A stretch of DNA of 64,000 bases, from positions 62,001 to 126,000 of the forward strand of contig NZ_LMXN01000004.1 in NCBI RefSeq assembly GCF_001442615.1. The letters are read 5' to 3'. The DNA comes from Algoriphagus resistens (lineage in GTDB: Bacteria > Bacteroidota > Bacteroidia > Cytophagales > Cyclobacteriaceae). Every line of letters starts with the position of its first letter. Position 1 is the stretch's first letter. Position numbers and translations under genes: made by a program. This document shows positions 45,220 through 52,928 of this stretch, piece by piece. Under the pieces are notes generated by a model. It had not been told where the DNA came from. It saw nothing but the letters and a program-made list of their open reading frames with translations, and did not search any database.

Positions 45220-46115
45220 TTATCGTATTTATTAGATTCAATTTTTTCCATTCTGTATAATAGGTTATCGATTTGTTTTTCCTGGCTCTCAATTTTAGAT
45301 CCTTGGGAAAGTATATACAGCGTCAACTCCTCTACCTTCTCCAGCAACTTCACATTCATCTCTGCCAGATTGATCCCGTTTTCCATTACCTCGGCTTCTG
45401 TAGGAACATCTGGAAGGTGTCCGTTCATTTGTATAAAGGCTTCCAGTTCTGATAAAGGCATCAAATTATACTCAGGGGTGAATACATAGTCCGGCCAACC
45501 GGTTGTAGTGAGATTGATTTCATGGGCTTTTATTTTTCCATTAACAGATAGCTTTTCCGAAGGTGAAACAGTTCCAATACCTACATTCCCATTTGAAAGA
45601 ATGCGCATCCTCTCATAATAGGCACTTCCATCATTTGTAACCATACGGATTGCCTTACTGGGACCCGACATAAAAAGGGCATCGGTACCATTTACAAACA
45701 CACCTGCCGATCCTGAATATCCCAAGGAACCTGAACCATAATCAACTATATCGATTGTAGATGTACCATATTCAAACCTTGATCTTGCAGTTGCAGACGC
45801 CTTAAGGTGAAATGGGTAAGCAGGAATACTCAATCCCAGTCCTACATTACCAAGCGTATTAATTACAAAAACATCTTTCCAGGTAGCGGAGTTATGCCTG
45901 GCCTGAAAGTTTAAAGTAGTAGAATTTCCCGGATCGATATTTATGATCCTGTGGCCAAAACCTGAACCGTAAGTAGACGTATTCCAAGTGATTCTTTTCT
46001 GTGAGCCAACATTGGAGTCCATAACATCGAATGTGGTGGTTTGCCCAACTGCATCAGGAGTAAATCCGATTAAAACCGAAAAGGCAATGCCCAGAAGCGT
46101 AAAATTTTTCACCAT
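45216..46115 (-). CDS. Tail-fibre-like exported protein 2
   Basis: The 299-residue protein has a signal peptide (to DAVGQ, about 25), several GNVGIG-type beta motifs (TLGNVGLGLSIPAYPFHLKA, NGNVGIGTVSPSEKLSVNGK) and the common C-terminus GWPDYVFTPEYNLMPLSELE, LPDVPTEAEVMENGINLAEM, KLLEKVEELTLYILSQGSKI. It is middle of a three-gene paralogous run, overlapping the next gene by 4 bp. The repeated G-[IL]-G-x-x-x-P units resemble phage tail-fibre or trimeric adhesin beta-helix turns. The family is recognised only at the annotation level; function is unknown. Confidence 0.75.
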   Translation of the reverse strand: MVKNFTLLGIAFSVLIGFTPDAVGQTTTFDVMDSNVGSQKRITWNTSTYGSGFGHRIINIDPGNSTTLNFQARHNSATWKDVFVINTLGNVGLGLSIPAYPFHLKASATARSRFEYGTSTIDIVDYGSGSLGYSGSAGVFVNGTDALFMSGPSKAIRMVTNDGSAYYERMRILSNGNVGIGTVSPSEKLSVNGKIKAHEINLTTTGWPDYVFTPEYNLMPLSELEAFIQMNGHLPDVPTEAEVMENGINLAEMNVKLLEKVEELTLYILSQGSKIESQEKQIDNLLYRMEKIESNKYDK

Positions 46116-46126
46116 ATTTTTTTAAG

Positions 46127-46990
46127 TTATTTGCTTGCCTTCAAAGCATTCAATTCAGCTTGCATTGCTTTCATTTTAACATTTTGCTCCACCAGATAAA
46201 TAGTCAGTTCCTCTACTTTTTCCAGCAGTTTAACCGTCATTTCAGAAAGGTTTACCCCATTTTTCAACACCTCTTTTTCGGTGGGGATATTTTCCAGATG
46301 GCCATTGCTCTGATAAAACTCCTGCACTTCTTCCAACGTCTTCAAAGAATATCCATCCTCAAAGACATAATCCACCCAGCCGGAGGTGGTAACATTGACT
46401 TCTTTTGCCTTGACCGTGCCATGGATCTGAATTCCTCCTGAACGAAAGATTGCCTGTACCCCGTCATCTGCATAACCCCGGATCAGCCAGCTTAAAGTCG
46501 TCCCATCATTCGCATACTGCCTGATATACTGTCCATTTGCATTTGAATTGATTTCGGTGTAACCGGAGCCGCTACCGTTAAACCTCCCTGAACCAACCAC
46601 ATGGAGTTTATGGGCTGGAGAACTTGTACCAATGCCAATATTCCCGTTTGCCAGAATGCGCATCCGTTCGGCATACCCTCCACTGTTTGTAATAAAACGT
46701 AAATTATTTCCGGCACCGGTCATGATAAACCCATCCTGCCCACTCATAAAAATCCCTCCGGCATTTCCATAGGGTTCAGTTGTGGTGCCATAACTTGCTA
46801 TATCCACTGTTTTGCCCCCAAACTCAAACCTCGCTCGGTTTGCTGAAGTTGAAGTTTTAACGTGTAAGGGAAGTGCAGGGCTCAATGTGCCTATGCCGAC
46901 ATTCCCTGAAGCCGGAAAGGTATTGGTCTGGCCAAATAGACTTATTGAGCCTAAAAAAATGACAATAGCCAGAAGCGGGGTTTTTAGCAT
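46127..46990 (-). CDS. Tail-fibre-like exported protein 3 (first gene of the RHS unit)
   Basis: The start at 46990 (MLKTPLLAIVIFLGSISLFG) is preferred over the upstream Met at 47032 because it begins the signal peptide; the product is 287 residues. It has the same beta motifs (GNVGIGTLSPALPLHVK, GNIGIGTSSPAHKLHVVG) and C-terminal module (TTSGWVDYVFEDGYSLKTLE, HLENIPTEKEVLKNGVNLSE, KLLEKVEELTIYLVEQ). It is more diverged at the C-terminus than copies 1 and 2. It heads the minus-strand cluster; its promoter must lie in 46991-47314, downstream of the IS element. Confidence 0.75.
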   Translation of the reverse strand: MLKTPLLAIVIFLGSISLFGQTNTFPASGNVGIGTLSPALPLHVKTSTSANRARFEFGGKTVDIASYGTTTEPYGNAGGIFMSGQDGFIMTGAGNNLRFITNSGGYAERMRILANGNIGIGTSSPAHKLHVVGSGRFNGSGSGYTEINSNANGQYIRQYANDGTTLSWLIRGYADDGVQAIFRSGGIQIHGTVKAKEVNVTTSGWVDYVFEDGYSLKTLEEVQEFYQSNGHLENIPTEKEVLKNGVNLSEMTVKLLEKVEELTIYLVEQNVKMKAMQAELNALKASK

Positions 46991-47314
46991 ATAGATCGTT
47001 AATATCCAGAGATTTGCTGCAATACAAACCAATTCCCATCAAATAAAAAATACCCTGTACAGGGTATTTCTTTTGAATTAAAAAATACATAAGCCTCTAC
47101 AGAATCTTAATTTGGATGTGTATCACACTTTTAATTATTTGAAAATTTTCATACTAACTAAATATTTTTTTTCGTTAGGGGATTTTTAATACTTTTTCAA
47201 CTGAAAAAAAAAAAAAAAAAAAATAGTTTAAAGTAGCCCTTACTCTACAAAAGAAATTTACCTGTGGCGGGATCAATTTGTCCACGCGGGTTGTTTTACT
47301 CCAGCATTTTAGTC
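46991..47314. other. Upstream region of the RHS unit with a 19-A tract
   Basis: The 324-bp A+T-rich gap between the first tail-fibre gene and the IS left end should contain the promoter of the RHS transcription unit. A run of 19 adenines lies at 47205-47223. No gene is visible. A homopolymer of this length is prone to length change and might alter promoter geometry. Confidence 0.55.
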
Positions 47315-47357
47315 ACTGTCTCGTCCTGAAATAGCTTGACAGTTAATCAGGATAACT

Positions 47358-47675
47358 ATGAAAAAAGAAAGACAAACTTACCGGAAAAGCATCAGTAGAA
47401 AAGGTGTATCTTATCAAGCAAGCGATAAGCAGTTAGTGATCAACAGCGTACTGGTCGACAGGATCAGTGTGAGGGAAGCCTCCAGAAGGTATGGGGTTAA
47501 CAGGAGGACGATTGACAGTTGGTTGAGTGCATTCAAATATTCTAATGTCGAAAAGATCCAGGAGGACCTACATGAAATGGGAACCACCAATGAAACAGAT
47601 AAAGATCAGTTGAAGCTTCTAAAGAAGCAGGTACTGGAACTTTCAAAGGCGCTTGAAAAAAAAGGGTTAAGGTAA
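47358..47675 (+). CDS. IS3 transposase OrfA (HTH subunit)
   Basis: The 105-residue protein has a helix-turn-helix (SVREASRRYGVNRRTIDSWL, about 38-57) and a C-terminal leucine-zipper-like helix (LKLLKKQVLELSKALEKKG). It stops at 47675 just after an A8 tract (47656-47663). In the -1 frame it would continue RVKVKTLETLIEVGEETFKI and on to KKSGAKRSIK, ending at 47764 where TGA overlaps the orfB ATG. This is the normal C-terminus of such OrfA proteins, so either a one-base change or slippage at A8 determines its length. Confidence 0.85.
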   Translation: MKKERQTYRKSISRKGVSYQASDKQLVINSVLVDRISVREASRRYGVNRRTIDSWLSAFKYSNVEKIQEDLHEMGTTNETDKDQLKLLKKQVLELSKALEKKGLR

Positions 47676-47760
47676 AAACACTGGAGACCCTAATTGAAGT
47701 CGGCGAAGAGACGTTCAAAATCAAAATCAGAAAAAAGTCTGGAGCCAAACGGTCTATAAA

Positions 47761-48693
47761 ATGACAGAGCACTATCCCCGTGTAAGCGTGGGAGAGCTTT
47801 GTAGACTGTTTGGCTATAGCCGACAGGCGTATTATGAAAGGCAAAAGGAGCTGGAAAAGACCTCTATAGCGCATATGTTGGTTTTAACCTTTGTACGTGA
47901 ACTTCGCGAAGATTTGCCCGGTATAGGGGTAAGGAAACTCCTTAAAATGCTCTATTACAAATTAGAGGAGCATAAAATCAAAATGGGAAGGGACAAGTTG
48001 TTCAGCCTGTTGGGTTTTCATGGATTGCTGGTGAAAAGAAGAATAAGATCAGTTAGGACTACCCAATCAGCGCATTGGTTAAAAAAATACCCTAACCTGA
48101 TCAAGCAGCTGGTAGTAGAATGTCCCAACCGGTTATGGGTAAGCGATATCACCTATATACGTACAGCAGAAGGGTTCAGCTATTTAAGCCTGCTCACAGA
48201 TGCGTATTCCAGAAAGCTGGTAGGGCATTGCCTGCACGATAGCCTGGAGGCGGCAGGCTGTATGGAGGCCCTGGAAATGGCCTTGGATTCCCTGCCGGAC
48301 AAGAGAAGGCCCGCTGACCTGATCCATCACTCAGATAGGGGTGTGCAGTATTGTTCGGAAAAATATGTTGAGTTATTAGCGGAAGCAGGCATTGCCATAA
48401 GCATGACCCAATCAGGAAACCCTTATGATAATGCGCTGGCAGAAAGGGTTAACGGGACAATTAAGAATGAGTTTTTTCCTAACAAACTCTACCTCAATCA
48501 CCGGGAAGCCAAGAAAGCTATCGACAAAATTGTAATGGCTTATAATCAGAAACGGCCGCATCTTAGCATCAATTACCTGACCCCAGATCAGGCTCACCTC
48601 ATGGAAGGGAAACTGAGTAAAAGGTGGAAAGTTTATAAGAAGTACGCCAAGCCATCTGTTCTGGAACCTGTTTCAGGTTGGGGGGATCAGTGA
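47761..48693 (+). CDS. IS3 transposase OrfB (DDE integrase subunit)
   Basis: The 310-residue protein has an HTH_21-like region (PGIGVRKLLKMLYYKLEEHK) and an rve integrase core. The DDE residues are visible in WVSDITYI (first Asp), HHSDRGVQYCS (second Asp) and NALAERVNGTIKNEFF (Glu). Length is normal and no internal stops are present, so the catalytic subunit looks functional. ATG overlaps the stop of the -1 extension of OrfA (ATGA). Confidence 0.92.
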   Translation: MTEHYPRVSVGELCRLFGYSRQAYYERQKELEKTSIAHMLVLTFVRELREDLPGIGVRKLLKMLYYKLEEHKIKMGRDKLFSLLGFHGLLVKRRIRSVRTTQSAHWLKKYPNLIKQLVVECPNRLWVSDITYIRTAEGFSYLSLLTDAYSRKLVGHCLHDSLEAAGCMEALEMALDSLPDKRRPADLIHHSDRGVQYCSEKYVELLAEAGIAISMTQSGNPYDNALAERVNGTIKNEFFPNKLYLNHREAKKAIDKIVMAYNQKRPHLSINYLTPDQAHLMEGKLSKRWKVYKKYAKPSVLEPVSGWGDQ

Positions 48694-49222
48694 AAACCAA
48701 TGTGCAATGTTAAGGTGTAAAATAATTTTAGGACGAACAATAAAACCTGTCAAGAACATTCAGGACTATTGACTAAATTGTGTCAACTTTTTTCAGGACG
48801 AGACAGTTTTAAAAACGATGAAATATCGCTATGGATATGAAAAATTTCCAGCTGTTCATTTACTATCACACTAGCTGGTGATTTTTCGAGCATTAGAATT
48901 TGAACGCTCAGTAGAAAATCTGAAACTTCAGCATCAGGATTATCCCTACTATTGATGGATTGGGTATATTATACGGTTACATCACTTAAAAATAATTTTG
49001 CCTTATTAGGTGAACTAAAGAAAAATATAGCGCATTGGAAACTGTCTATCAGTAGATTAGAAGGCATGGTTCAAATACTGACACACCTATCCATTTATGC
49101 CATAAAAATTCACCTTAGAGTCTACCTTATAATGATATTGACATAAAACTTCATAATCCCTCAAACTTTCTACACAGAAGAACCTCTTACTATTGCATTG
49201 TAAAATTATGTCCTAAAGAGAT

Positions 49223-49289
49223 TTAAACAACCTAGCTAAAAGCTCCAAATCCTCCTCAAAATGGTTCGGCTTCTGTATTGCCAGCTCCA
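49223..49289. repeat. 67-bp element-end repeat, copy 1
   Basis: The sequence runs from TTAAACAACCTAG to GTATTGCCAGCTCCA and matches 51365-51431 at 62 of 67 positions. It ends in GCTCCA, the same hexamer that forms the ssrA 3' end junction. On the minus strand it can be read as an open C-terminus (ending EEDLELLARLFKSL), but substitutions between copies are not mainly synonymous. It is interpreted as the right terminus of unit 1. Confidence 0.75.
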
Positions 49290-49321
49290 GAATACAAGCA
49301 TTAGCTCAAATCATTTAAAGA

Positions 49322-49453
49322 TTAGATTTCTGAATCCAGTTTCAAAACTCTTTCAAAATCTTCCATAAATTGGTTCGATATAACTACAGCATTGCCAAAC
49401 GTCAAGTTTTCAGGGAGGATCAAACCAATTAAACGCCTTTTTTTACTTACGTC
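49322..49453 (-). pseudogene. Serine recombinase 3' remnant (unit 2)
   Basis: 44 codons remain open, reading SKKRRLIGLILPENLTFGNA and ending FERVLKLDSEI before TAA. This resembles the C-terminal end of large serine recombinases (KR.LIG.IFPE.L.F). It occupies the same place relative to the GCTCCA junction as the intact recombinase does in unit 1. The rest of the gene is gone or unrecognisable. Confidence 0.5.
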
Positions 49454-49963
49454 TCAGGAAAATAAAATCAAGGTTTCCGGTGAATTGAACACAAAGCAGA
49501 ATTCGTGTCAAAGCTATCAAAGCAATAAAGATAAGATATCCCTTCTACCGGAAGATACTTAGGGACTCCTTCCCTACCCTATTCATCTACCGGAATATAC
49601 TTCAGTGTATTGTCTTTACGCCTCAAGCGAGAATGACTAGATAAATAGTATATGTTTTTCATAAAAGTGCCAACAAAAACATTGAAAACATAATTTCACC
49701 ATAATCAATCCTGAATTGGCGAAATAGAGATCTTAGGTACAAAAAAATCAGATTCATATAAGTCTTACGCTTGCCTGGAATAACAAAAATCAAAATAGCT
49801 GCATTTCTTGCAAATCGGTTTCTTCAGCAATGGGCTTTACGCGATCAGTTTCCCTCCGCCACCACTTGCGAGGTGTGTTCCATCTGTATCACATTGGAAA
49901 AAACCAAAGCTTCTTACGGCAGGTATGGAGATAGACGATATGATTGCCGGTGATTTGCATTGG

Positions 49964-51154
49964 TTAATAAAGAAAGCCGAATAGCCATAAGGGGATTTTG
50001 TTTTTATAGCCTATTTCGATGTTTTCTGCTACAATAAAAGCGTTTTGTTCATTTTGGATTTGTTTTTGGGATTTTGACTTTCCTCCAAATTCAAATATAT
50101 TTTCACCGACCTTAAAATCACCCTTAGCTGAATATCCTATTGGATATTGCACTGAAAGTTGGTTGATGAAAAAACTTTCCCGAATACTTCCTATATCTGC
50201 TTCTTGATAAGAAAGGGCGTAAAAAATATTGGGATGATTGAGGTAAAGTTTTTCTGGTTTTTGTAAAAGCCCTATTCCTTTGGTATCCGCATACAAACGT
50301 TTGACAATTCGTAATTCCTCCAAGTAACGTAGAAAATCAAGCAAACTATTCCGAGATACACCTATACGTTCACTAAGTTTCGTGATATTAGGTTTGAACG
50401 GAACACTTTCGGCCAATATGTACAGCAATTGCTTGATTTTTTCTACACTTGCATAGCTAAGATTGTAACTCGAAGGAAGGTCGGTACTCAATGCAATAAG
50501 AATAGTTTCCATCAACTTTTGCAAGTAGGCATCTTTATTTTCAAGAAAATAAGGGTAGTAACCGTAAGTCAGGTAATCTTTGAAATACGATAGAGGTTTT
50601 ATCTTACTTACGATGGGTCTAGCGATCTCCACATGATGGTTCAATAGATCTTCCAAAGTCAATTTATCAAAATGGTCTAGCTCTTTGAATGCCAAAAACT
50701 CACGGAAAGATAAGCCATGGAGTTCATAGACGACCGCTCTACGGCTAAGGTCTCCACGGGCTTTTTCTATGTGAATCAGGGATGATCCTGTAAATACTAC
50801 CTGCAAGTCGGGAAAGTCATCATAAATATTTTTGAGCTCAGAGGACCAATTGGCATATCGATGGACTTCATCTATCAAGAGGTGCTTTCCACCTTCATTT
50901 ACAAATTGCTCAGCCAAGCTGAAAATGCTGTTTTCAGTAAAATACAAATCATCCAGACTAACATACAAGGTTTCTTGAGCAGGAAGCTGTTTGAATAATA
51001 TATACTGGAAGAGAAGGGTGGTTTTACCTGCACCTCTGGCTCCTTTGATACCGATAAACCTATTTGACCAATCAATCTCAAGCATCTGTGACCTTACCTT
51101 AAGTAGTTGGGCGCGGTCAAGCTTTTGATAATATTTTTGAAGAATCTTTTCCAT
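49964..51154 (-). CDS. AAA-family ATPase with DUF4143
   Basis: This 396-residue protein is of the ATP-binding/DUF4143 family common in archaea and Bacteroidota. Walker A GARGAGKT is at 38-45, Walker B HLLIDEVHRY at 91-100, sensor region VVFTGSSLI, and Arg-rich KARGDLSRRAVVYELHGLSF typical of the family. The winged-helix and DUF4143 regions follow (KLSERIGVSRNSLLDFLRYL; then FEFGGKSKSQKQ, a nuclease-like core). The family is of unknown function and has been linked to mobile DNA and proteolysis or defence by context only. It is the only intact gene between two element-end repeats. Length is normal. Confidence 0.88.
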   Translation of the reverse strand: MEKILQKYYQKLDRAQLLKVRSQMLEIDWSNRFIGIKGARGAGKTTLLFQYILFKQLPAQETLYVSLDDLYFTENSIFSLAEQFVNEGGKHLLIDEVHRYANWSSELKNIYDDFPDLQVVFTGSSLIHIEKARGDLSRRAVVYELHGLSFREFLAFKELDHFDKLTLEDLLNHHVEIARPIVSKIKPLSYFKDYLTYGYYPYFLENKDAYLQKLMETILIALSTDLPSSYNLSYASVEKIKQLLYILAESVPFKPNITKLSERIGVSRNSLLDFLRYLEELRIVKRLYADTKGIGLLQKPEKLYLNHPNIFYALSYQEADIGSIRESFFINQLSVQYPIGYSAKGDFKVGENIFEFGGKSKSQKQIQNEQNAFIVAENIEIGYKNKIPLWLFGFLY

Positions 51155-51364
51155 TAATGTTTTTTCTATTCAACAATAATAGGCGAAAACGTTGTTTATA
51201 AAAAACGTTTTTTTTTGTTGATCTCAAATATTCCGATCGACCGATCAGAAGAAGACCCTAATCCAAATACCTACCTACTTTCCGGAAAATCATTTCCAAA
51301 GAGTGACATAAACCCTTCAAACTAATCACATCATAATAACCTACTATACTATCGTGAATTTATA

Positions 51365-51431
51365 TTAAACAACCTAGCCAAAAGCTCCAAATCATCCTCA
51401 AAATGTTTCGTCTTCTGTATTGCCTGCTCCA
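51365..51431. repeat. 67-bp element-end repeat, copy 2
   Basis: It is the same 67-bp terminal sequence as at 49223-49289 (five mismatches), here running directly into the second copy of the ssrA 3' end through the shared GCTCCA (51426-51431). It marks the right end of unit 2. Confidence 0.75.
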
Positions 51432-51478
51432 CCTGACGGCACTAATCCGATTTTGAAGGATTTGTGCCTTTCTTTTTT
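51426..51478. repeat. Right copy of the ssrA 3' end/terminator repeat
   Basis: 52 of 53 bases match 30708-30760. The mismatch falls in the terminator stem (T instead of A at 51442). It could be the original chromosomal continuation of ssrA or the left end of a third related element; the following recombinase-like remnant favours the latter. Confidence 0.8.
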
Positions 51479-51497
51479 AAAGGTAACCAGCTATTTA

Positions 51498-51533
51498 TCA
51501 AATAGATAATCTTAACGAATTTGGGCAACTACT
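51498..51533 (-). pseudogene. Serine recombinase 3' remnant (unit 3)
   Basis: The last dozen codons align with the end of the intact recombinase: CPNSLRLSI-stop against TSLLILSI-stop, at the identical 72-bp distance from the GCTCCA junction. Beyond 51540 the similarity ends where IS110 sequence begins. Confidence 0.5.
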
Positions 51534-51547
51534 CAGATACTAACTAA

Positions 51548-51870
51548 GTAGTTGCCGGACATGAATGTCTGGTGATCAATCCAGCTGATCTTCCTACTAC
51601 CAATAAAGAAAATAGTGAAAAAACTGATCCTGTAGATAGTCATAAAATGGCCAAAGCCCTTCGTGCAGGACTGCTAACAGGAATACACGTCCCAACCCTG
51701 GAAACAGAAGGGTACCGCCAACTTTTCCGTTATCGGAAAAGGCTCTATACAGACTTGGTCCGGGTGAAAAACAGGATCAAAGACAAGCTGCTTCAAAACG
51801 GGATAGAAACACCTCAGAAATATGATAATCCTTATTGTACTAAGGACTTTCTGGACTAAGGACTTTCTGG
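51548..51870 (+). pseudogene. IS110-family transposase fragment
   Basis: The frame VVAGHECLVINPADLPTTNK is followed by EKTDPVDSHKMAKALRAG, the N-terminal DEDD region of IS110-type transposases. It runs about 100 codons (from 51548; the GTG at 51572 is an internal codon). A 16-bp tandem duplication, ACTAAGGACTTTCTGG at 51839-51854 and 51855-51870, introduces a stop, and the catalytic C-terminal domain is missing. It is a dead fragment. Confidence 0.75.
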
Positions 51871-52292
51871 ACTTCAAAGCATCAGGATCACCATATATTT
51901 CTGTTGCTGCAACACTACTACACAATGATCTTATGGTATGTAAGCAATATTTAATACATACAAATCATGTAGCACAAACAAAACTAAGGTACTCCCCGGT
52001 TTCAGATGATTAAAAGTCAAATATACAGCGCTTTAACGATTTTTGACGTTGAAAGACTACGTTCTTCTATAAGGGTTGAAATGATTTTATCCTGGATAAA
52101 TATAAGTGGCCGTTTTATTAGCTCTTGATTCATTCACTCTGCTTTGTATAAATTTGAATGAATGCTGAAAATTAAACCTAGAATTGATTTAACCCAGAAT
52201 GGATGATCGTGGCCATCTAATAGATAAAGAGATTCATTATTTAAAATTCTTAGCAAATAAATTTTAAATCAACGAAATGTTCGCTATTTCTG
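51871..52292. other. Gene-free stretch after the IS110 fragment
   Basis: Nothing recognisable is present. The first 140 bp may be decayed transposase-element sequence. The last 30 bp has a TGTTCGC half-site (52279-52285) related to the palindrome that follows. Confidence 0.4.
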
Positions 52293-52315
52293 ATTGTTCG
52301 CTGAGCGCGAACAAT
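52293..52315. promoter_or_regulatory. Palindromic operator candidate upstream of the AbiEi remnant
   Basis: ATTGTTCGC (52293-52301) and GCGAACAAT (52307-52315) are perfect 9-bp arms around a 5-nt spacer. A half-site TGTTCGC lies 8 bp upstream and CGAAC just downstream. AbiEi antitoxins autoregulate by binding inverted repeats, so this is a likely former operator. Confidence 0.55.
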
Positions 52316-52322
52316 TAAATAA

Positions 52323-52838
52323 AACGAACAAATAATCCTTACAGAAAGTGAAATTGTTGGAAACGCATTAAAAAACTTAGAATCTAATATTGGTATTAGA
52401 GGTTACTGGAAGTCTAAGAATAAGCCGTACAATAATGGCATCGACGGTCAATCAAAATAACTATGGGAGAAACCACAGTTACTTTTAACACCGAGATGAA
52501 ACGGGAGTTTCGTGAATATCACTTGGACAAACTACTTCGTCAAGCTGAATTGAATAAGCCATTTATGCTTGTTGCAGATAAAGTATATCCAGCGCAGAAG
52601 CAGCGTCTGCGCGAGAACGGCATTGCCTATCTGGATACTTCCGGGAATATTTATGTCTCCAACGGCAATCTACTGCTGTGGCTGGATGGGCATATAGACG
52701 TGAAAAAAAACAAACAGAGCCTTCACCAAGGCCGGTCTTAAGGTAGTTTACACTTTCTTACAAAACCCCGAGGCACAGCTGAAAGAAAACCTGGATACAC
52801 CTATAAATAAGAACAATCTATCAAAAACTAACAGATAA
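52323..52838 (+). pseudogene. AbiEi-family antitoxin, broken by two frame changes
   Basis: Three overlapping frames give consecutive parts of a type IV antitoxin of the AbiEi family: ESEIVGNALKNLESNIGIRG (no ATG remains), then TVTFNTEMKREFREYHLDKL and RLRENGIAYLDTSGNIYVSN in the segment 52463-52741, then NRAFTKAGLKVVYTFLQNPE to TAA at 52836-52838. A stop near 52455 and a shift near 52710 break the gene, and the C-terminal half of the family is missing. No AbiEii toxin gene is found nearby. Confidence 0.75.
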
Positions 52839-52928
52839 AGACAGGGGATTCATACTAAATTTGGCAAAGGAGCAACAGATTGGTGTACTTATGAGCAATC
52901 ATTTTTAAAAGCTTAAACTGATTACTCC

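Larger units (their letters stand above)
47315..48807 (+). mobile_element. IS3-family insertion sequence (IS150-like)
   Basis: Terminal inverted repeats are CTGTCTCGTCCTGAAA from 47316 and its reverse complement ending at 48806, extending to 23 of 26 matching positions. Between them are orfA and orfB of an IS3 transposase. No target-site duplication could be recognised at the ends, so it may be old or have recombined. Length is about 1.49 kb. Confidence 0.88.
30708..49289. mobile_element. Serine-recombinase integrative element, unit 1 (RHS cargo)
   Basis: Proposed limits are the GCTCCA in the ssrA 3' end on the left and the GCTCCA ending a 67-bp terminal sequence at 49223-49289 on the right, about 18.6 kb. 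It contains a large serine recombinase next to the left end, a small ORF, a RadC remnant, the RHS/tail-fibre locus and an inserted IS3-type element. No conjugation or replication genes were seen, so it is probably mobilised passively or is immobile. Boundaries are inferred from repeats and are not proven. Confidence 0.6.
48808..49963. other. Decayed junction region between IS3 and the ATPase gene
   Basis: No intact gene is seen. It contains the 67-bp terminal repeat (49223-49289), a serine-recombinase 3' remnant (49322-49453) and a 16-bp direct repeat CTACCGGAAKATACTT at 49545-49560 and 49587-49602. The stretch 48808-49222 holds an unconvincing 64-codon frame only, and 49603-49963 shows nothing recognisable. 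Confidence 0.55.

Noticed and set aside
32849..47032. Type VI or contractile secretion genes with the RHS locus
   Set aside because: No Hcp, VgrG, PAAR, TssB/C or sheath/baseplate proteins are present in the window.
48952..49146. 64-codon plus-strand frame
   Set aside because: Low-complexity helical sequence in decayed DNA, no family resemblance and no start signal.
49215..49290. C-terminus of a protein (LARLFKSL-stop) on the minus strand
   Set aside because: The similar copy at 51365-51431 differs mainly at replacement sites and its frame would run into ssrA terminator sequence, so an element-end DNA repeat explains it better.
49771..49953. 60-codon plus-strand frame
   Set aside because: Composition unlike protein-coding DNA of this genome and no recognisable homology.
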